Assembly: GCF_014518315.1 (NCBI RefSeq)
Contig: NZ_JACVEL010000001.1
Location: forward strand, 496,001 to 560,000
Direction: 5' to 3'
Length of the DNA stretch: 64,000 nucleotides
DNA from: Taishania pollutisoli
Lineage (GTDB): Bacteria > Bacteroidota > Bacteroidia > Flavobacteriales_D > Crocinitomicaceae
Shown piece by piece: positions 37,087-45,256 of the stretch; position 1 is the first letter of the stretch, and each line of letters starts with the position of its first letter. The notes below the pieces were generated by a model. The model was not told the DNA's origin. It saw nothing but the letters and a program-made list of their open reading frames with translations, and ran no database searches. The translations under genes and the position numbers were made by a program.

Positions 37087-37117
37087 AAAAAGACTGTCTC
37101 CCGAGAGGCAGTCTTTT
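37087..37117 (+). terminator. Terminator of the CoA-transferase gene
   Basis: AAAAGACTGTCTC pairs with GAGGCAGTCTTTT (one mismatch) around a four-base loop, followed by CTTTTTC. Confidence 0.88.
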
Positions 37118-37180
37118 CTTTTTCACAGGTCATTTCATTTTCGTACATTCGTACTGTACACCTATAAAATTTATGCAACA

Positions 37181-38551
37181 ATGAATCCGGATTACTCCCT
37201 GATTGTTTCACAGCAACGGGCATTCTTTAACAGCAATGCCACCAAACCTGTTGCATTCAGAGTTCAACAGTTAAGAAAGCTGAAGGTGACTCTTCAAGCG
37301 AACGAACAGGCATTGATGGAGGCCATTGATTCGGATTTTAAAAAATCAGAATTTGATACCTATACCAATGAATTAATGTTGGTGTATAGCGATATCAATG
37401 AGGCAATCAGGAATGTAAAAAAATGGACGCGAAAAAAAAGAACCCGTACTAACCTCATCAATTTTCCGGCAAAAAGCTATGTCATTCCGGAGCCGCTGGG
37501 TGTTTCACTGATCATTGGTGCGTGGAATTATCCCTATCAGCTTTCTTTTGCACCGATGGTAGCAGCCATTGCTGCCGGGTGTACCGTGATTCTCAAACCA
37601 AGTGAACTACCGGCAGCTACCAGCAAAATTATGGCAAAAATTATGTCGGAAACGTTCCCGCAGGAATACATCGCAGTCGTAGAGGGAAGCGTAGCAGAAA
37701 CAACGGCATTGCTGGAACAAAAATTTGATACGATTTTCTTTACCGGCAGCGTTCCTGTAGGCAGAATTGTTTACCAGGCTGCAGCAAAACAATTAACTCC
37801 CGTTACACTGGAACTCGGAGGAAAGAGTCCGGCGTTTGTGACGGAAAACTGCAACTTAAACATGTCGGTTAAACGATTGGTTTGGGCGAAGTTTCTCAAC
37901 GCCGGACAGACATGCATCGCTCCGGATTATGTACTCGTTCATCAATCGGTTAAACACGCTTTTTTGGACGCGTTGACTGAGGAAATCCGCCAATCAGATT
38001 TCAAGATTGAAAACGGAAATTATGTTCAGATTATCAATGAACGCAATGGCGAGCGACTGGCAGCGCTACTCGGTCAGAACACCATACACTTCGGGGGAAC
38101 TTACAACCGTGAAACACGTTATTTTGAACCGACCGTACTTGCCGATTCGTCGTTCGATGACAGCATCATGCAGGAAGAAATATTCGGACCAATTCTTCCG
38201 GTTATTGCATACAACGACCTTTCAGAAGCAATCCGAAACGTGAAGGAACGCCCCAAACCATTGTCTTGTTATATTTTCACTTCTGATTCGCAGATCAAAC
38301 AACGGATTCTGAGCGAAGTTTCCTTCGGAGGAGGTGCCGTCAACGATGCAATTATGCACGTTTCAAACAGTCATCTGCCCTTTGGAGGAGTGGGTGAAAG
38401 CGGGATAGGTTCCTACCACGGAATTGCCGGTTTCAATGCATTTTCTCATTATAAAAGCATCCTGGATAAATCCACCTGGTTTGAGCTTAATCTGAAGTAC
38501 TCTCCGCATTCACTTAAAAAGCTCAACTTCATCAAAAAAGTATTGAGATAA
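37181..38551 (+). CDS. Aldehyde dehydrogenase, ALDH3-like
   Basis: A 456-residue NAD(P)-dependent aldehyde dehydrogenase of the class 3/YwdH type, shorter than the ~490-residue classes. IIGAWNYPYQLSFAPM binds the cofactor. Glu211 (LELGGKSP) and Cys245 (NAGQTCIAPDY) are the catalytic residues, and EEIFGPILPV and HLPFGGVGESG follow. It oxidises medium- or long-chain or aromatic aldehydes in this family. The end is basic (LKKLNFIKKVLR), with no clear membrane anchor. Confidence 0.95.
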   Translation: MNPDYSLIVSQQRAFFNSNATKPVAFRVQQLRKLKVTLQANEQALMEAIDSDFKKSEFDTYTNELMLVYSDINEAIRNVKKWTRKKRTRTNLINFPAKSYVIPEPLGVSLIIGAWNYPYQLSFAPMVAAIAAGCTVILKPSELPAATSKIMAKIMSETFPQEYIAVVEGSVAETTALLEQKFDTIFFTGSVPVGRIVYQAAAKQLTPVTLELGGKSPAFVTENCNLNMSVKRLVWAKFLNAGQTCIAPDYVLVHQSVKHAFLDALTEEIRQSDFKIENGNYVQIINERNGERLAALLGQNTIHFGGTYNRETRYFEPTVLADSSFDDSIMQEEIFGPILPVIAYNDLSEAIRNVKERPKPLSCYIFTSDSQIKQRILSEVSFGGGAVNDAIMHVSNSHLPFGGVGESGIGSYHGIAGFNAFSHYKSILDKSTWFELNLKYSPHSLKKLNFIKKVLR

Positions 38552-38645
38552 TAATACATTTTGACCATCTTTGCCCTACCTTTATTGAAGAATAAGGCTT
38601 AATTTTTTCATAAAAATTATTTTTTTTCTGTAAAACTTTATAATA

Positions 38646-38678
38646 TTTGTTTGGTATTAACCAATTCATTTATTTTTG
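38646..38678 (+). promoter_or_regulatory. Promoter of the two small acidic-protein genes
   Basis: TTTG (38646-38649), 21 bases, then TATTTTTG (38671-38678), 17 bases before the ATG at 38695. A TTG inside this promoter (38647) is in frame with the gene but is not a credible start. Confidence 0.8.
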
Positions 38679-38694
38679 CTCAAAAATTGACCCG

Positions 38695-38979
38695 ATGAGT
38701 TCCGAATATAAACTAGTAGAAAAGGAGGAAGTTCCTAATTTTCATTTTCCAAAAGAAGATGTATTGATTAGCGATGATGAGAAGAAGGTATTAAAAGCAC
38801 AGCTTGAACGTGCAAATACGTTAGGAAATACAGAACATCATAAGGTAAAAATTTACTTCGAAGATGCCGAAGGGAAGAAAGTCGTATATACAACTATCTG
38901 GGGAACGACAGAGTTGTATATTCTGTTGAAGAAAAATGTGTTTATTCCTATACAAAGAATCGTTAAATTAGAAATTTAA
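38695..38979 (+). CDS. Small conserved-looking protein, function unknown
   Basis: A 94-residue protein from ATG 38695 (MSSEYKLVEKEEVP). It has a charged N-terminal half and a hydrophobic beta-rich end (KVVYTTIWGTTELYILLKKN, then VFIPIQRIVKLEI). No signal peptide or membrane helix. I know of no function. It shares an IW-x-T-x-E-x-x-Y pattern with the next protein. Promoter placement and the nine-base gap to the next gene support a two-gene operon. Confidence 0.75.
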   Translation: MSSEYKLVEKEEVPNFHFPKEDVLISDDEKKVLKAQLERANTLGNTEHHKVKIYFEDAEGKKVVYTTIWGTTELYILLKKNVFIPIQRIVKLEI

Positions 38980-38988
38980 TTAAAAAGC

Positions 38989-39345
38989 ATGACGACAAAG
39001 AGAAGATCGATTATTAGTTACGACAAACTGACCGTTGAACAAAAAAAGAAGTTGGAACATGACTTTCCGGAAGGTTTCCTGGGGAATCTGACGACCATCA
39101 AAACTCCGACAGGAGAAGTATTGGACGCGTTGATCTGGGAGACGGAAGAAATCATTTACCTGGTAAAAATCAATAAAGCTTCTTTCCACTCTTCTTTGGA
39201 TGATGAGGACGATGATTTTGTAGACGACACATTGGGAGCAGATATTCCGGTAGGTGATGACGATGATGAATCAGACGATGACGACGATATCGATGAAGAT
39301 GCAGAAGAAGATGACGAGGAAGACGAGGATGAGGACGAAGAATAA
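38989..39345 (+). CDS. Small protein with a very acidic C-terminal tail
   Basis: A 118-residue protein. The first ~65 residues are an ordinary alpha/beta part (ISYDKLTVEQKKKLEHDFPE and DALIWETEEIIYLVKINK). From about residue 70 it is almost pure Asp/Glu, with runs such as DDDDESDDDDDIDEDAEEDD, to the last residue. Similar Flavobacteria proteins are sometimes labelled DNA primase in databases, which I regard as unsupported. The tail could imitate nucleic acid or bind basic proteins or calcium. Translated after the 94-residue protein, before a terminator. Confidence 0.8.
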   Translation: MTTKRRSIISYDKLTVEQKKKLEHDFPEGFLGNLTTIKTPTGEVLDALIWETEEIIYLVKINKASFHSSLDDEDDDFVDDTLGADIPVGDDDDESDDDDDIDEDAEEDDEEDEDEDEE

Positions 39346-39370
39346 TTCTCCACATCTCTAAAAATAATTC

Positions 39371-39393
39371 AGCCCGGTATTCCGGGTTTTTTT
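39371..39393 (+). terminator. Terminator after the acidic-protein operon
   Basis: CCCGG (39373-39377) pairs with CCGGG (39382-39386) around a four-base loop, followed by seven T. Confidence 0.85.
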
Positions 39394-39418
39394 AATGCAA
39401 TTTTAAATCGTAACTTTT

Positions 39419-39449
39419 TTTGGTACAATTAAAATTATAATTATATTTG
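39419..39449 (+). promoter_or_regulatory. Promoter of the Rrf2 regulator, with a candidate operator
   Basis: TTTG (39419-39422), 19 bases, then TATATTTG (39442-39449), an ideal match. The spacer holds TACAATTAAAA (39424-39434), whose exact reverse complement recurs at 39885-39895 before the next gene. The TTG at 39447 is in frame with the regulator but belongs to the promoter. Confidence 0.8.
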
Positions 39450-39470
39450 CATCGATTATTTGTCGCACAC

Positions 39471-39875
39471 ATGAACAATTTACGATTTTCAACAGCATTG
39501 CACATCCTGGTTTTATTGGATTATTTCGATACGGATTGGTTAAGCTCAGACCTGATTGCCGGTAGCATCGGTGTGAATCCTGTTATTGTACGCAAAGAAA
39601 TCGGCACCCTCCGTGATGCAGGATTGATTGACTGTAAACGGGGAAAGGTCGGCGGGTATCGGCTTAAAAAAAGTGCCTCCTCCATTTTGTTATCTGAAAT
39701 ATACAATGCTGTTCATCCAAAACACATCGGGAAGTACAACGAAACGAATCCTAAATGTCCGGTAGGAATGCAGATGAACGCGCGACTGGAAGATGTATTC
39801 AGTTCAGTAGAATCAGGGATCACAGCTCAATTAGAGGGTCACACACTAAGATCATTCAGAGAATCGTTCTCTTAA
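39471..39875 (+). CDS. Rrf2-family transcriptional regulator
   Basis: A 134-residue winged-helix protein from ATG 39471 (MNNLRFSTALHILVLLDYF). Helix-turn-helix NPVIVRKEIGTLRDAGLIDC and wing KRGKVGGYRLKK are typical. Only one Cys (PKCPVG) lies in the region where Fe-S Rrf2 proteins carry three, so it probably does not bind a cluster. The oxidoreductase gene follows and is the likely target. A shared 11-mer before both genes could be its operator. Confidence 0.88.
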   Translation: MNNLRFSTALHILVLLDYFDTDWLSSDLIAGSIGVNPVIVRKEIGTLRDAGLIDCKRGKVGGYRLKKSASSILLSEIYNAVHPKHIGKYNETNPKCPVGMQMNARLEDVFSSVESGITAQLEGHTLRSFRESFS

Positions 39876-39884
39876 TTTTTTTAG

Positions 39885-39895
39885 TTTTAATTGTA
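39885..39895 (+). promoter_or_regulatory. Candidate Rrf2 operator, second copy
   Basis: TTTTAATTGTA, the exact reverse complement of 39424-39434 in the promoter of the regulator. It lies 22 bases before the oxidoreductase ATG. Confidence 0.5.
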
Positions 39896-39916
39896 ACAAT
39901 TTTAATAACAATAAGA

Positions 39917-40570
39917 ATGAAAAAAGTAGCATTAATTGGAGCAACCGGGTTTGTGGGAACGCAGATTTTGCATGAATTGGTTAACAGAAATGTAGTAGTA
40001 AAAGCAATTGCACGCAACACGGAAAAAATAGAACCATCACCATTAGTAGAACCCGTGGCGGTAAACATCAACAATGAAGAAGAACTGCAGCAAGCACTCA
40101 GTGGTGTGGATGCCGTGATCAGCGCTTACAACGCAGGATGGACAAATCCGAATATTTACGATGATTTTCTGGCCGGGTCAAAAACGATTGAAAACGCTGT
40201 AAAAAACGCAGGTGTGAAACGTTACATTGTCATCGGTGGAGCGGGAAGTCTTTACATCGACGAGCAAACTCAATTGGTAGACACACCTCAGTTTCCTGCT
40301 GAAATAAAACCGGGAGCATTGGCTGCACGTGATTACCTGACACACCTCAAAGGAGAAAATGATCTGGAATGGACGTTTTTCAGTCCGGCAATCGAAATGC
40401 ATCAGGGAACTGCAGGAGTAAGAAGAGGGACATACAGAACGGCATTGGAAAACCCTGTTTTTGATGAAAACAACCGCAGTATTCTCTCGGTAGAGGATGT
40501 AGCTGTTGTAATTGCAGATGAATTGGAACACCCGAAACACATTCGTCAGCGTTTTACCGCGGCTTATTAA
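39917..40570 (+). CDS. NAD(P)-binding oxidoreductase (NmrA/SDR-like)
   Basis: A 217-residue Rossmann-fold protein from ATG 39917 (MKKVALIGATGFVGTQILHE). The glycine motif GATGFVG binds NAD(P), and GVDAVISAYNAG and YIVIGGAGSLY follow. No active-site Tyr-Lys pair is clear, so it may reduce quinones or flavins or act as a sensor. A longer reading from 39755 would overlap the Rrf2 gene and has no support. It is probably controlled by the Rrf2 protein. Confidence 0.9.
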   Translation: MKKVALIGATGFVGTQILHELVNRNVVVKAIARNTEKIEPSPLVEPVAVNINNEEELQQALSGVDAVISAYNAGWTNPNIYDDFLAGSKTIENAVKNAGVKRYIVIGGAGSLYIDEQTQLVDTPQFPAEIKPGALAARDYLTHLKGENDLEWTFFSPAIEMHQGTAGVRRGTYRTALENPVFDENNRSILSVEDVAVVIADELEHPKHIRQRFTAAY

Positions 40571-40609
40571 ACTGCAATTGAATTAGTCGGAGAGATCGGT
40601 TTCATTTGT

Positions 40610-40650
40610 CCTCCCCCTTTATCCCTCCAAAGGGGGAGACATACCGACAA
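40610..40650 (+). repeat. Palindromic intergenic repeat, copy D
   Basis: CCTCCCCCTTTATCCCTCC followed by AAAGGGGGAGACATACCGACA: same core and same CCGACA tail as copy A at 12139, 28 kb away. It lies between convergent genes. Confidence 0.75.
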
Positions 40651-40710
40651 TTGATGATATTCTTCAACAAGAACAACCTGTTTCGGTTCTTTATGTAGTT
40701 TATTTACAAC

Positions 40711-42438
40711 CTAAATCATTGCGCGGATATCTTTGATATTCAATTGCAAACTTTCTTTCCCGTTCCAACGGTTGGACTCCAGCGTGTAAATCATTTCAAA
40801 CGGAACTCCTGCTGCAACTTCCAGTTCTTTATCTGCCAGATTAAACCCGATTGCATCCAGTACCACATCCGTATCCGGTTGTGTGACCTGTAATTTCAGA
40901 TGCGCTTCTTTCAGAATCCGAACATTGGTGGAATACACATTCCCAGAATAAAAAACAGGTTGCATATTCCCCGGTCCGTGTGGTTCCATCTGTCTTAAAA
41001 TGCGTTTTAATTTCGGAATCAAAGTTCGGTTTTCCAATCGCTCATAGATGGAATCAAAATTCAGTTCCAGATCAACAGTTTCGGTCGGAACCTCATCCTC
41101 CAACTGCAAAGATGCTTGTACCACTTCATCAAAACGATGACGGAATGCCTCATAATTTTCTTTTTTCAATGTCAATCCTGCTGCATAGGTGTGTCCCCCG
41201 AATTGTTCCAGTAAATCTTCACAGGATAAAATCGCATTGTAAATATCGAAATGGTTAATCGTACGTGCAGAGCCCGTTAATTTTCCGTCGTTCTCGGTCA
41301 AAACAATGGTTGGTTTAAAATGCCGTTCAATTAACCGGGAAGCGACAATACCAACAACTCCTTTGTGCCATCCTTCATTGAAAACAACAGTCGATTTGGC
41401 ATGCGTATACCATTCATCAGCGTCCAGAATTTCGAGAGCTTCCTGTGTTGTTTCTGCATCCAATTCCCGACGTTCCTGGTTGTAGTTATCAATTGCGTGC
41501 GCCAGTTCTTCAATGAGGCTTGTATCTTCCGACACCATTAATTCTACGGCATGTCGACCGGAATACAGTCTTCCTGCTGAATTGATACGCGGAGCAATCG
41601 TGAAGACCACATCGGTCAACGTAACCGGGAAACTTCGTTTAGCCAGTGTGAGCAACCTTTTGAACGAAGTTCTGGGATATTCGTTTAAGAGTCGCATTCC
41701 GTGGTGCGCAAGAATTCTGTTTTCCCCTGTCACAGGAACAATATCCGCTCCGATGGCAACGGCAACAAAATCCAACAGTTCATACAAATCCGCCCGTTTC
41801 CACCCTTTCCGGATACTCAATCCCTGCAATAGTTTGAATCCGACTCCGCAACCACATAATTCTTTGTAAGGATAGTTACAATCGACCTGCTTGGGGTCCA
41901 GGACAAGTGCATCCGGGATTCTTTCTCCCGGTTGGTGATGATCGCACACAATGAAATCCAGCCCCAAACTCTTTCCGTATTCAATTAACTCCACCGATTT
42001 GATCCCGCAATCCAGCAAAATAAGCAATGAGCAACCGTTTTCTTTGGCACAATCAATTCCTTTTTTACTCAATCCGTATCCTTCGGTATAACGGTCCGGG
42101 ATGTAGTAATCCAGGTGTGAGTGGTGTTTGGACAGAAAGGTATACATCAATGCGACTGCTGTTGTCCCATCCACGTCGTAATCGCCGAAGAGTAATATAT
42201 TTTCTTGCTCATTGATCGCTTTTTCAAGCCGGTGAACAGCTTCCGGCATGTTTTTCATCAAAAACGGATCGTGCAGGTCTTCCAATTTCGGACGAAAAAA
42301 ATGTTCTGCTTTCTCAAATGTATTGATTCCCCGTTGCAGCAATAATTCTGCAACAACAGGATTTACTTTTAATTCTGAACGAAATGAATCGATGGTTGTA
42401 CGGTCAACAGATTGTCTGATTATCCACTTTTTCTCCAT
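40711..42438 (-). CDS. recJ: Single-stranded-DNA-specific exonuclease RecJ
   Basis: A 575-residue 5'-3' exonuclease of the DHH family, used in recombination and repair. FGDYDVDGTTAVAL (motif I), LLDCGIKSVELIEY (motif II) and CDHHQPGERIPDALVLDPKQ (the DHH motif) bind two metals. NSAGRLYSGRHAVELM and the C-terminal DHHA1 part with GGHTYAAGLTL are also present. Length is typical. It is divergent from the 224-residue exported protein gene, with a palindrome in the short gap. Confidence 0.97.
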   Translation of the reverse strand: MEKKWIIRQSVDRTTIDSFRSELKVNPVVAELLLQRGINTFEKAEHFFRPKLEDLHDPFLMKNMPEAVHRLEKAINEQENILLFGDYDVDGTTAVALMYTFLSKHHSHLDYYIPDRYTEGYGLSKKGIDCAKENGCSLLILLDCGIKSVELIEYGKSLGLDFIVCDHHQPGERIPDALVLDPKQVDCNYPYKELCGCGVGFKLLQGLSIRKGWKRADLYELLDFVAVAIGADIVPVTGENRILAHHGMRLLNEYPRTSFKRLLTLAKRSFPVTLTDVVFTIAPRINSAGRLYSGRHAVELMVSEDTSLIEELAHAIDNYNQERRELDAETTQEALEILDADEWYTHAKSTVVFNEGWHKGVVGIVASRLIERHFKPTIVLTENDGKLTGSARTINHFDIYNAILSCEDLLEQFGGHTYAAGLTLKKENYEAFRHRFDEVVQASLQLEDEVPTETVDLELNFDSIYERLENRTLIPKLKRILRQMEPHGPGNMQPVFYSGNVYSTNVRILKEAHLKLQVTQPDTDVVLDAIGFNLADKELEVAAGVPFEMIYTLESNRWNGKESLQLNIKDIRAMI

Positions 42439-42530
42439 GTAATTGGCATTATTTTGGAAATATTTGCAAATGAATGGAAATATTTCCGGGTAATTGGCAT
42501 TGTATTATTAAAGTTCTCTATTTTTAAGTT
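42439..42530. promoter_or_regulatory. Divergent spacer with duplicated motifs and a 12-bp palindrome
   Basis: GTAATTGGCATT occurs at 42439-42450 and 42490-42501. GGAAATATTT occurs at 42456-42465 and 42476-42485. The second copy extends to GGAAATATTTCC (42476-42487), a perfect palindrome. The spacer separates recJ (minus) from an exported-protein gene (plus). Confidence 0.55.
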
Positions 42531-43205
42531 ATGAAAAAAAATCCGTTCAAACCAACATTTTTTACCGCATTTTTAACTTTCTGGTGCATCCAACTCTCTT
42601 TATTTTCTCAAAAATCATACGAATTCAGTCTTCCGGTTCCGGTTGAAACGGCACCGGTTTATTCAGTAGAAACCACCTATTTCGGCACCTATATCAGTAC
42701 AAAAGGACCTCAACTGAGTTATGAACTAAACGAGAAAGGGCTGTTTATCCATACCATCAATATTCAGGCAATTTCCAAAGAAACATTGCGGGAAAACAGC
42801 AAATACAGTATCCGGAATGAACACATCTTCGGTGTAGTGGAAGATTCTATTCCATATGTGTTCCAGGATGACAATTATTACTTTGGTGTACGCAATGCGG
42901 TGCAACTGGCAGGAGTCGAAAGCTCGAACAAACTGGTTCCAAACGGACCCGGAAGCTATGTATTGAACTTTAAAACAGATAACGGGTATACGCCTGCATT
43001 ACTGGAACTGAAAAACAATCAACTACACATCTCCTATTTTGATTACAATGAGGAAAGCAAATTGTTTAATAAGATTAAAGAAACACAACCCGTTACTTCG
43101 GAAAACGGGTTGACAACAATTGTCCTAACACCTACGTTAAAAGAATGGCAGAAGTTGTTCAAGAAGGAACTATTCGGTGAAGTACAGGTATTTGAGAAGC
43201 AGTAG
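42531..43205 (+). CDS. Exported protein of unknown function
   Basis: A 224-residue protein with an N-terminal signal (hydrophobic TFFTAFLTFWCIQLSLFSQ, likely cleaved near SQK). The mature part is rich in Tyr, Asn and Glu, with alternating beta pattern (YSVETTYFGTYIST, then VEDSIPYVFQDDNYYFG). No known domain is recognised. It is probably periplasmic or surface bound. Own terminator follows. Confidence 0.75.
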   Translation: MKKNPFKPTFFTAFLTFWCIQLSLFSQKSYEFSLPVPVETAPVYSVETTYFGTYISTKGPQLSYELNEKGLFIHTINIQAISKETLRENSKYSIRNEHIFGVVEDSIPYVFQDDNYYFGVRNAVQLAGVESSNKLVPNGPGSYVLNFKTDNGYTPALLELKNNQLHISYFDYNEESKLFNKIKETQPVTSENGLTTIVLTPTLKEWQKLFKKELFGEVQVFEKQ

Positions 43206-43210
43206 CAACA

Positions 43211-43243
43211 AAAAAGCTACCCGTCATTGACAGGTAGCTTTTT
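43211..43243. terminator. Bidirectional terminator
   Basis: AAAAAGCTACC pairs with GGTAGCTTTTT around a ~10-base loop. With A before and T after the stem it can stop both the plus-strand exported-protein gene and the minus-strand small lipoprotein gene. Confidence 0.88.
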
Positions 43244-43265
43244 CCAATTTCTTTTACAACTACTG

Positions 43266-43406
43266 TTACAAAGCAGCCACATCATCCGCAGGAGCGATTT
43301 CTACGCTTCCGTAGGCATCACAATGCCCGCCGCGTGAAGATCCGCAAGAAGATATGATAGCTACCAATCCAAAGCTAACAAGCATTAAGGCCAAAATTTT
43401 TTTCAT
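43266..43406 (-). CDS. 46-residue lipoprotein
   Basis: Read directly from the DNA because it is too short for usual cut-offs. ATG at 43406 gives MKKILALMLVSFGLVAIISS, then Cys21, a lipoprotein signal with a good lipobox. The mature 26 residues are CGSSRGGHCDAYGSVEIAPA and DDVAAL. It has a complete promoter (TTG-N21-TATTTTTG) and ends at a shared terminator, so it is very likely expressed. Short lipoproteins with a HCDAYG motif are, from memory, repeatedly present in Bacteroidota; function unknown. Confidence 0.85.
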   Translation of the reverse strand: MKKILALMLVSFGLVAIISSCGSSRGGHCDAYGSVEIAPADDVAAL

Positions 43407-43449
43407 CTGTTGTTGTTTTTAAATATTAAAGGTCTTGATTGAACACCAA

Positions 43450-43481
43450 CAAAAATATAAAAAAATGAATAAGAATTGCAA
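43450..43481 (-). promoter_or_regulatory. Promoter of the 46-residue lipoprotein
   Basis: On the minus strand TTG (43481-43479), 21 bases, then TATTTTTG (43457-43450), 43 bases before the ATG. Confidence 0.75.
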
Positions 43482-43548
43482 TATTCTTTTCCACATTTAA
43501 TTATTTATAAAATGAAATAACGTAATTTTCATCCCGTTATTGTGTTCG

Positions 43549-45243
43549 ATGCGTCTTTTTTCACTCCTGATAATACTGCTGTTTCCACTCATTTCAGAGG
43601 GACAGAAAAAGTATACGCTTTTATTTATCAACAACGAGTATAAAGTTATAAAGAAGCACCCCGAAACGCGCTTTAAAGACTCCATTACCTTAAAAAACTA
43701 TCTAAAAGATTTCCAATCGTTTGCTCACAAAAAAGGGTACCTCCTATCCTCATTTGACACCATCGGCAAGACCGGAGAAACCAGTTTTTACGTTCGTTTT
43801 TCTGCCGGTGAAAAATTTCAGCATGCTGTATTGAGAACGGCACCCGAAGAGCAACGGTTTTTGCGAAAGAAGGGAAGTATTTCTGAAAAAATGCTGCTCA
43901 AAGCACCGCTTACCCCACAGGAATTTATGAGTACGCTCACCACCATTCAGCAAACGTACCTCGATAACGGGTATCCGTTCGTGAATGTTTACCTCGATTC
44001 CGTCGTCATTCTGAATAATTCTATTGAGGCAGTTGTGATGGTCGACAAGGGGGAACAATTAAAGTGGAGTAAACTACATGTGAAAGGTGATTCCAGTATT
44101 TCCAGAAAGTTTGTCGGCAGTCTGATCGGAATCAAAGAAAAAAGTATTTACAGTGAGTCTGACTTTTACCGGATTTCCCAGAAACTGAAGCAAATCAATT
44201 ATTTTGAAGAAATCAAACCTGCTGAAATTCTGTTTACGCCTGAAGGTGTTGAATTGTACACTTATTTACGTTCCAAACCCATGAGCTCCGTCAACGGAAT
44301 CATCGGGTTGCAACCCAATCCGCTCACTTCCAAATTATCCCTTACGGGGGAATTGAGCCTGAAACTTCAGAATATTTTAAAACGCGGGGAATTATTGTAC
44401 ATTGATTGGCGCAGCATTCAGCCGCAGACGCAGTCACTGCGTTCACAGCTGACCTATCCGTATTTCTTCAATACCAATTTCGGATTAGACGGAACATTTG
44501 ATTTGTACAAACGGGATTCAACCTTCCTTGAAATCAATGCGACGGCAGGGGTCAATTATTACCTGAACGGCGGCAGTTACATCAAGGTTTTTTATCAGAA
44601 TAACACCTCAAATCTACTTTCCGGCGCGGCAAATTCGACGTTGCAAAACCTGGGGAGTGTCAAAACCAATTCCTACGGGATCGCATTTGTGTACAACAAA
44701 GTGGATTATTTGCCCAACCCTTCCCGGGGAATGATCCTCGAAACAAAATTTTCGGCAGGAACGCGGACTGCTCAGATTTCAGACACCAGTTCTGAGGTGA
44801 AAAGCACTGTTTACCGGGGTATGATCAATATTACCGGATTTATTCCCCTGGCCAAACGGCATGTATTGATGCTCCGCAACAAAACCAATTTGTACCAGGC
44901 TCCCGTTATTTATGCGAACGAAGCGCACCGGTACGGCGGGTTGAGCACACAGCGGGGATTTAATGAGGAGGAATTGTACGCAACAGCCCAGACGACATTC
45001 ACTGCTGAATACCGGTTTTTGGTAGACCGGAATTCCTATGCGTTTGCTTTTTTTGATCAGAGTTGGTACGAAAACAGTTCTCAGACCTACTACAACGATC
45101 AGCCTTCCGGTTTTGGAGTCGGTTTTTCATTTGGAACGAACATCGGTGTCTTTTCAATCTCGTATGCACTCGGAAAACAATTTGACAACCCGGTCATGTT
45201 CAGAAACGGTAAAATTCACTTCGGATACATTGCTTATTTTTAG
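43549..45243 (+). CDS. Omp85-superfamily outer-membrane protein (TamA/BamA-like)
   Basis: A 564-residue protein from ATG 43549 (MRLFSLLIILLFPLISEGQ), an excellent signal peptide. The first half holds POTRA-like units (for example LTPQEFMSTLTTIQQTYLDNGYPFVNVYLD and WSKLHVKGDSSIS). The second half is a 16-strand-type beta-barrel ending in GYIAYF, with an RGFNEEE-like loop motif (GGLSTQRGFNEEELY) corresponding to the conserved VRGY/F region of the family. It may insert or translocate other outer-membrane proteins. Shorter than BamA (usually ~800), so it is not the main assembly factor. Confidence 0.85.
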   Translation: MRLFSLLIILLFPLISEGQKKYTLLFINNEYKVIKKHPETRFKDSITLKNYLKDFQSFAHKKGYLLSSFDTIGKTGETSFYVRFSAGEKFQHAVLRTAPEEQRFLRKKGSISEKMLLKAPLTPQEFMSTLTTIQQTYLDNGYPFVNVYLDSVVILNNSIEAVVMVDKGEQLKWSKLHVKGDSSISRKFVGSLIGIKEKSIYSESDFYRISQKLKQINYFEEIKPAEILFTPEGVELYTYLRSKPMSSVNGIIGLQPNPLTSKLSLTGELSLKLQNILKRGELLYIDWRSIQPQTQSLRSQLTYPYFFNTNFGLDGTFDLYKRDSTFLEINATAGVNYYLNGGSYIKVFYQNNTSNLLSGAANSTLQNLGSVKTNSYGIAFVYNKVDYLPNPSRGMILETKFSAGTRTAQISDTSSEVKSTVYRGMINITGFIPLAKRHVLMLRNKTNLYQAPVIYANEAHRYGGLSTQRGFNEEELYATAQTTFTAEYRFLVDRNSYAFAFFDQSWYENSSQTYYNDQPSGFGVGFSFGTNIGVFSISYALGKQFDNPVMFRNGKIHFGYIAYF

Positions 45244-45256
45244 TTATTTTTGAACC

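Noticed and set aside
38989..39345. DNA primase
   Set aside because: The name appears in some annotations of similar proteins, but there is no zinc or TOPRIM motif in this 118-residue sequence.
39156..39353. Minus-strand poly-serine ORF opposite the acidic protein
   Set aside because: It is the reverse reading of GAT/GAA codons; the plus-strand gene has the promoter and terminator.
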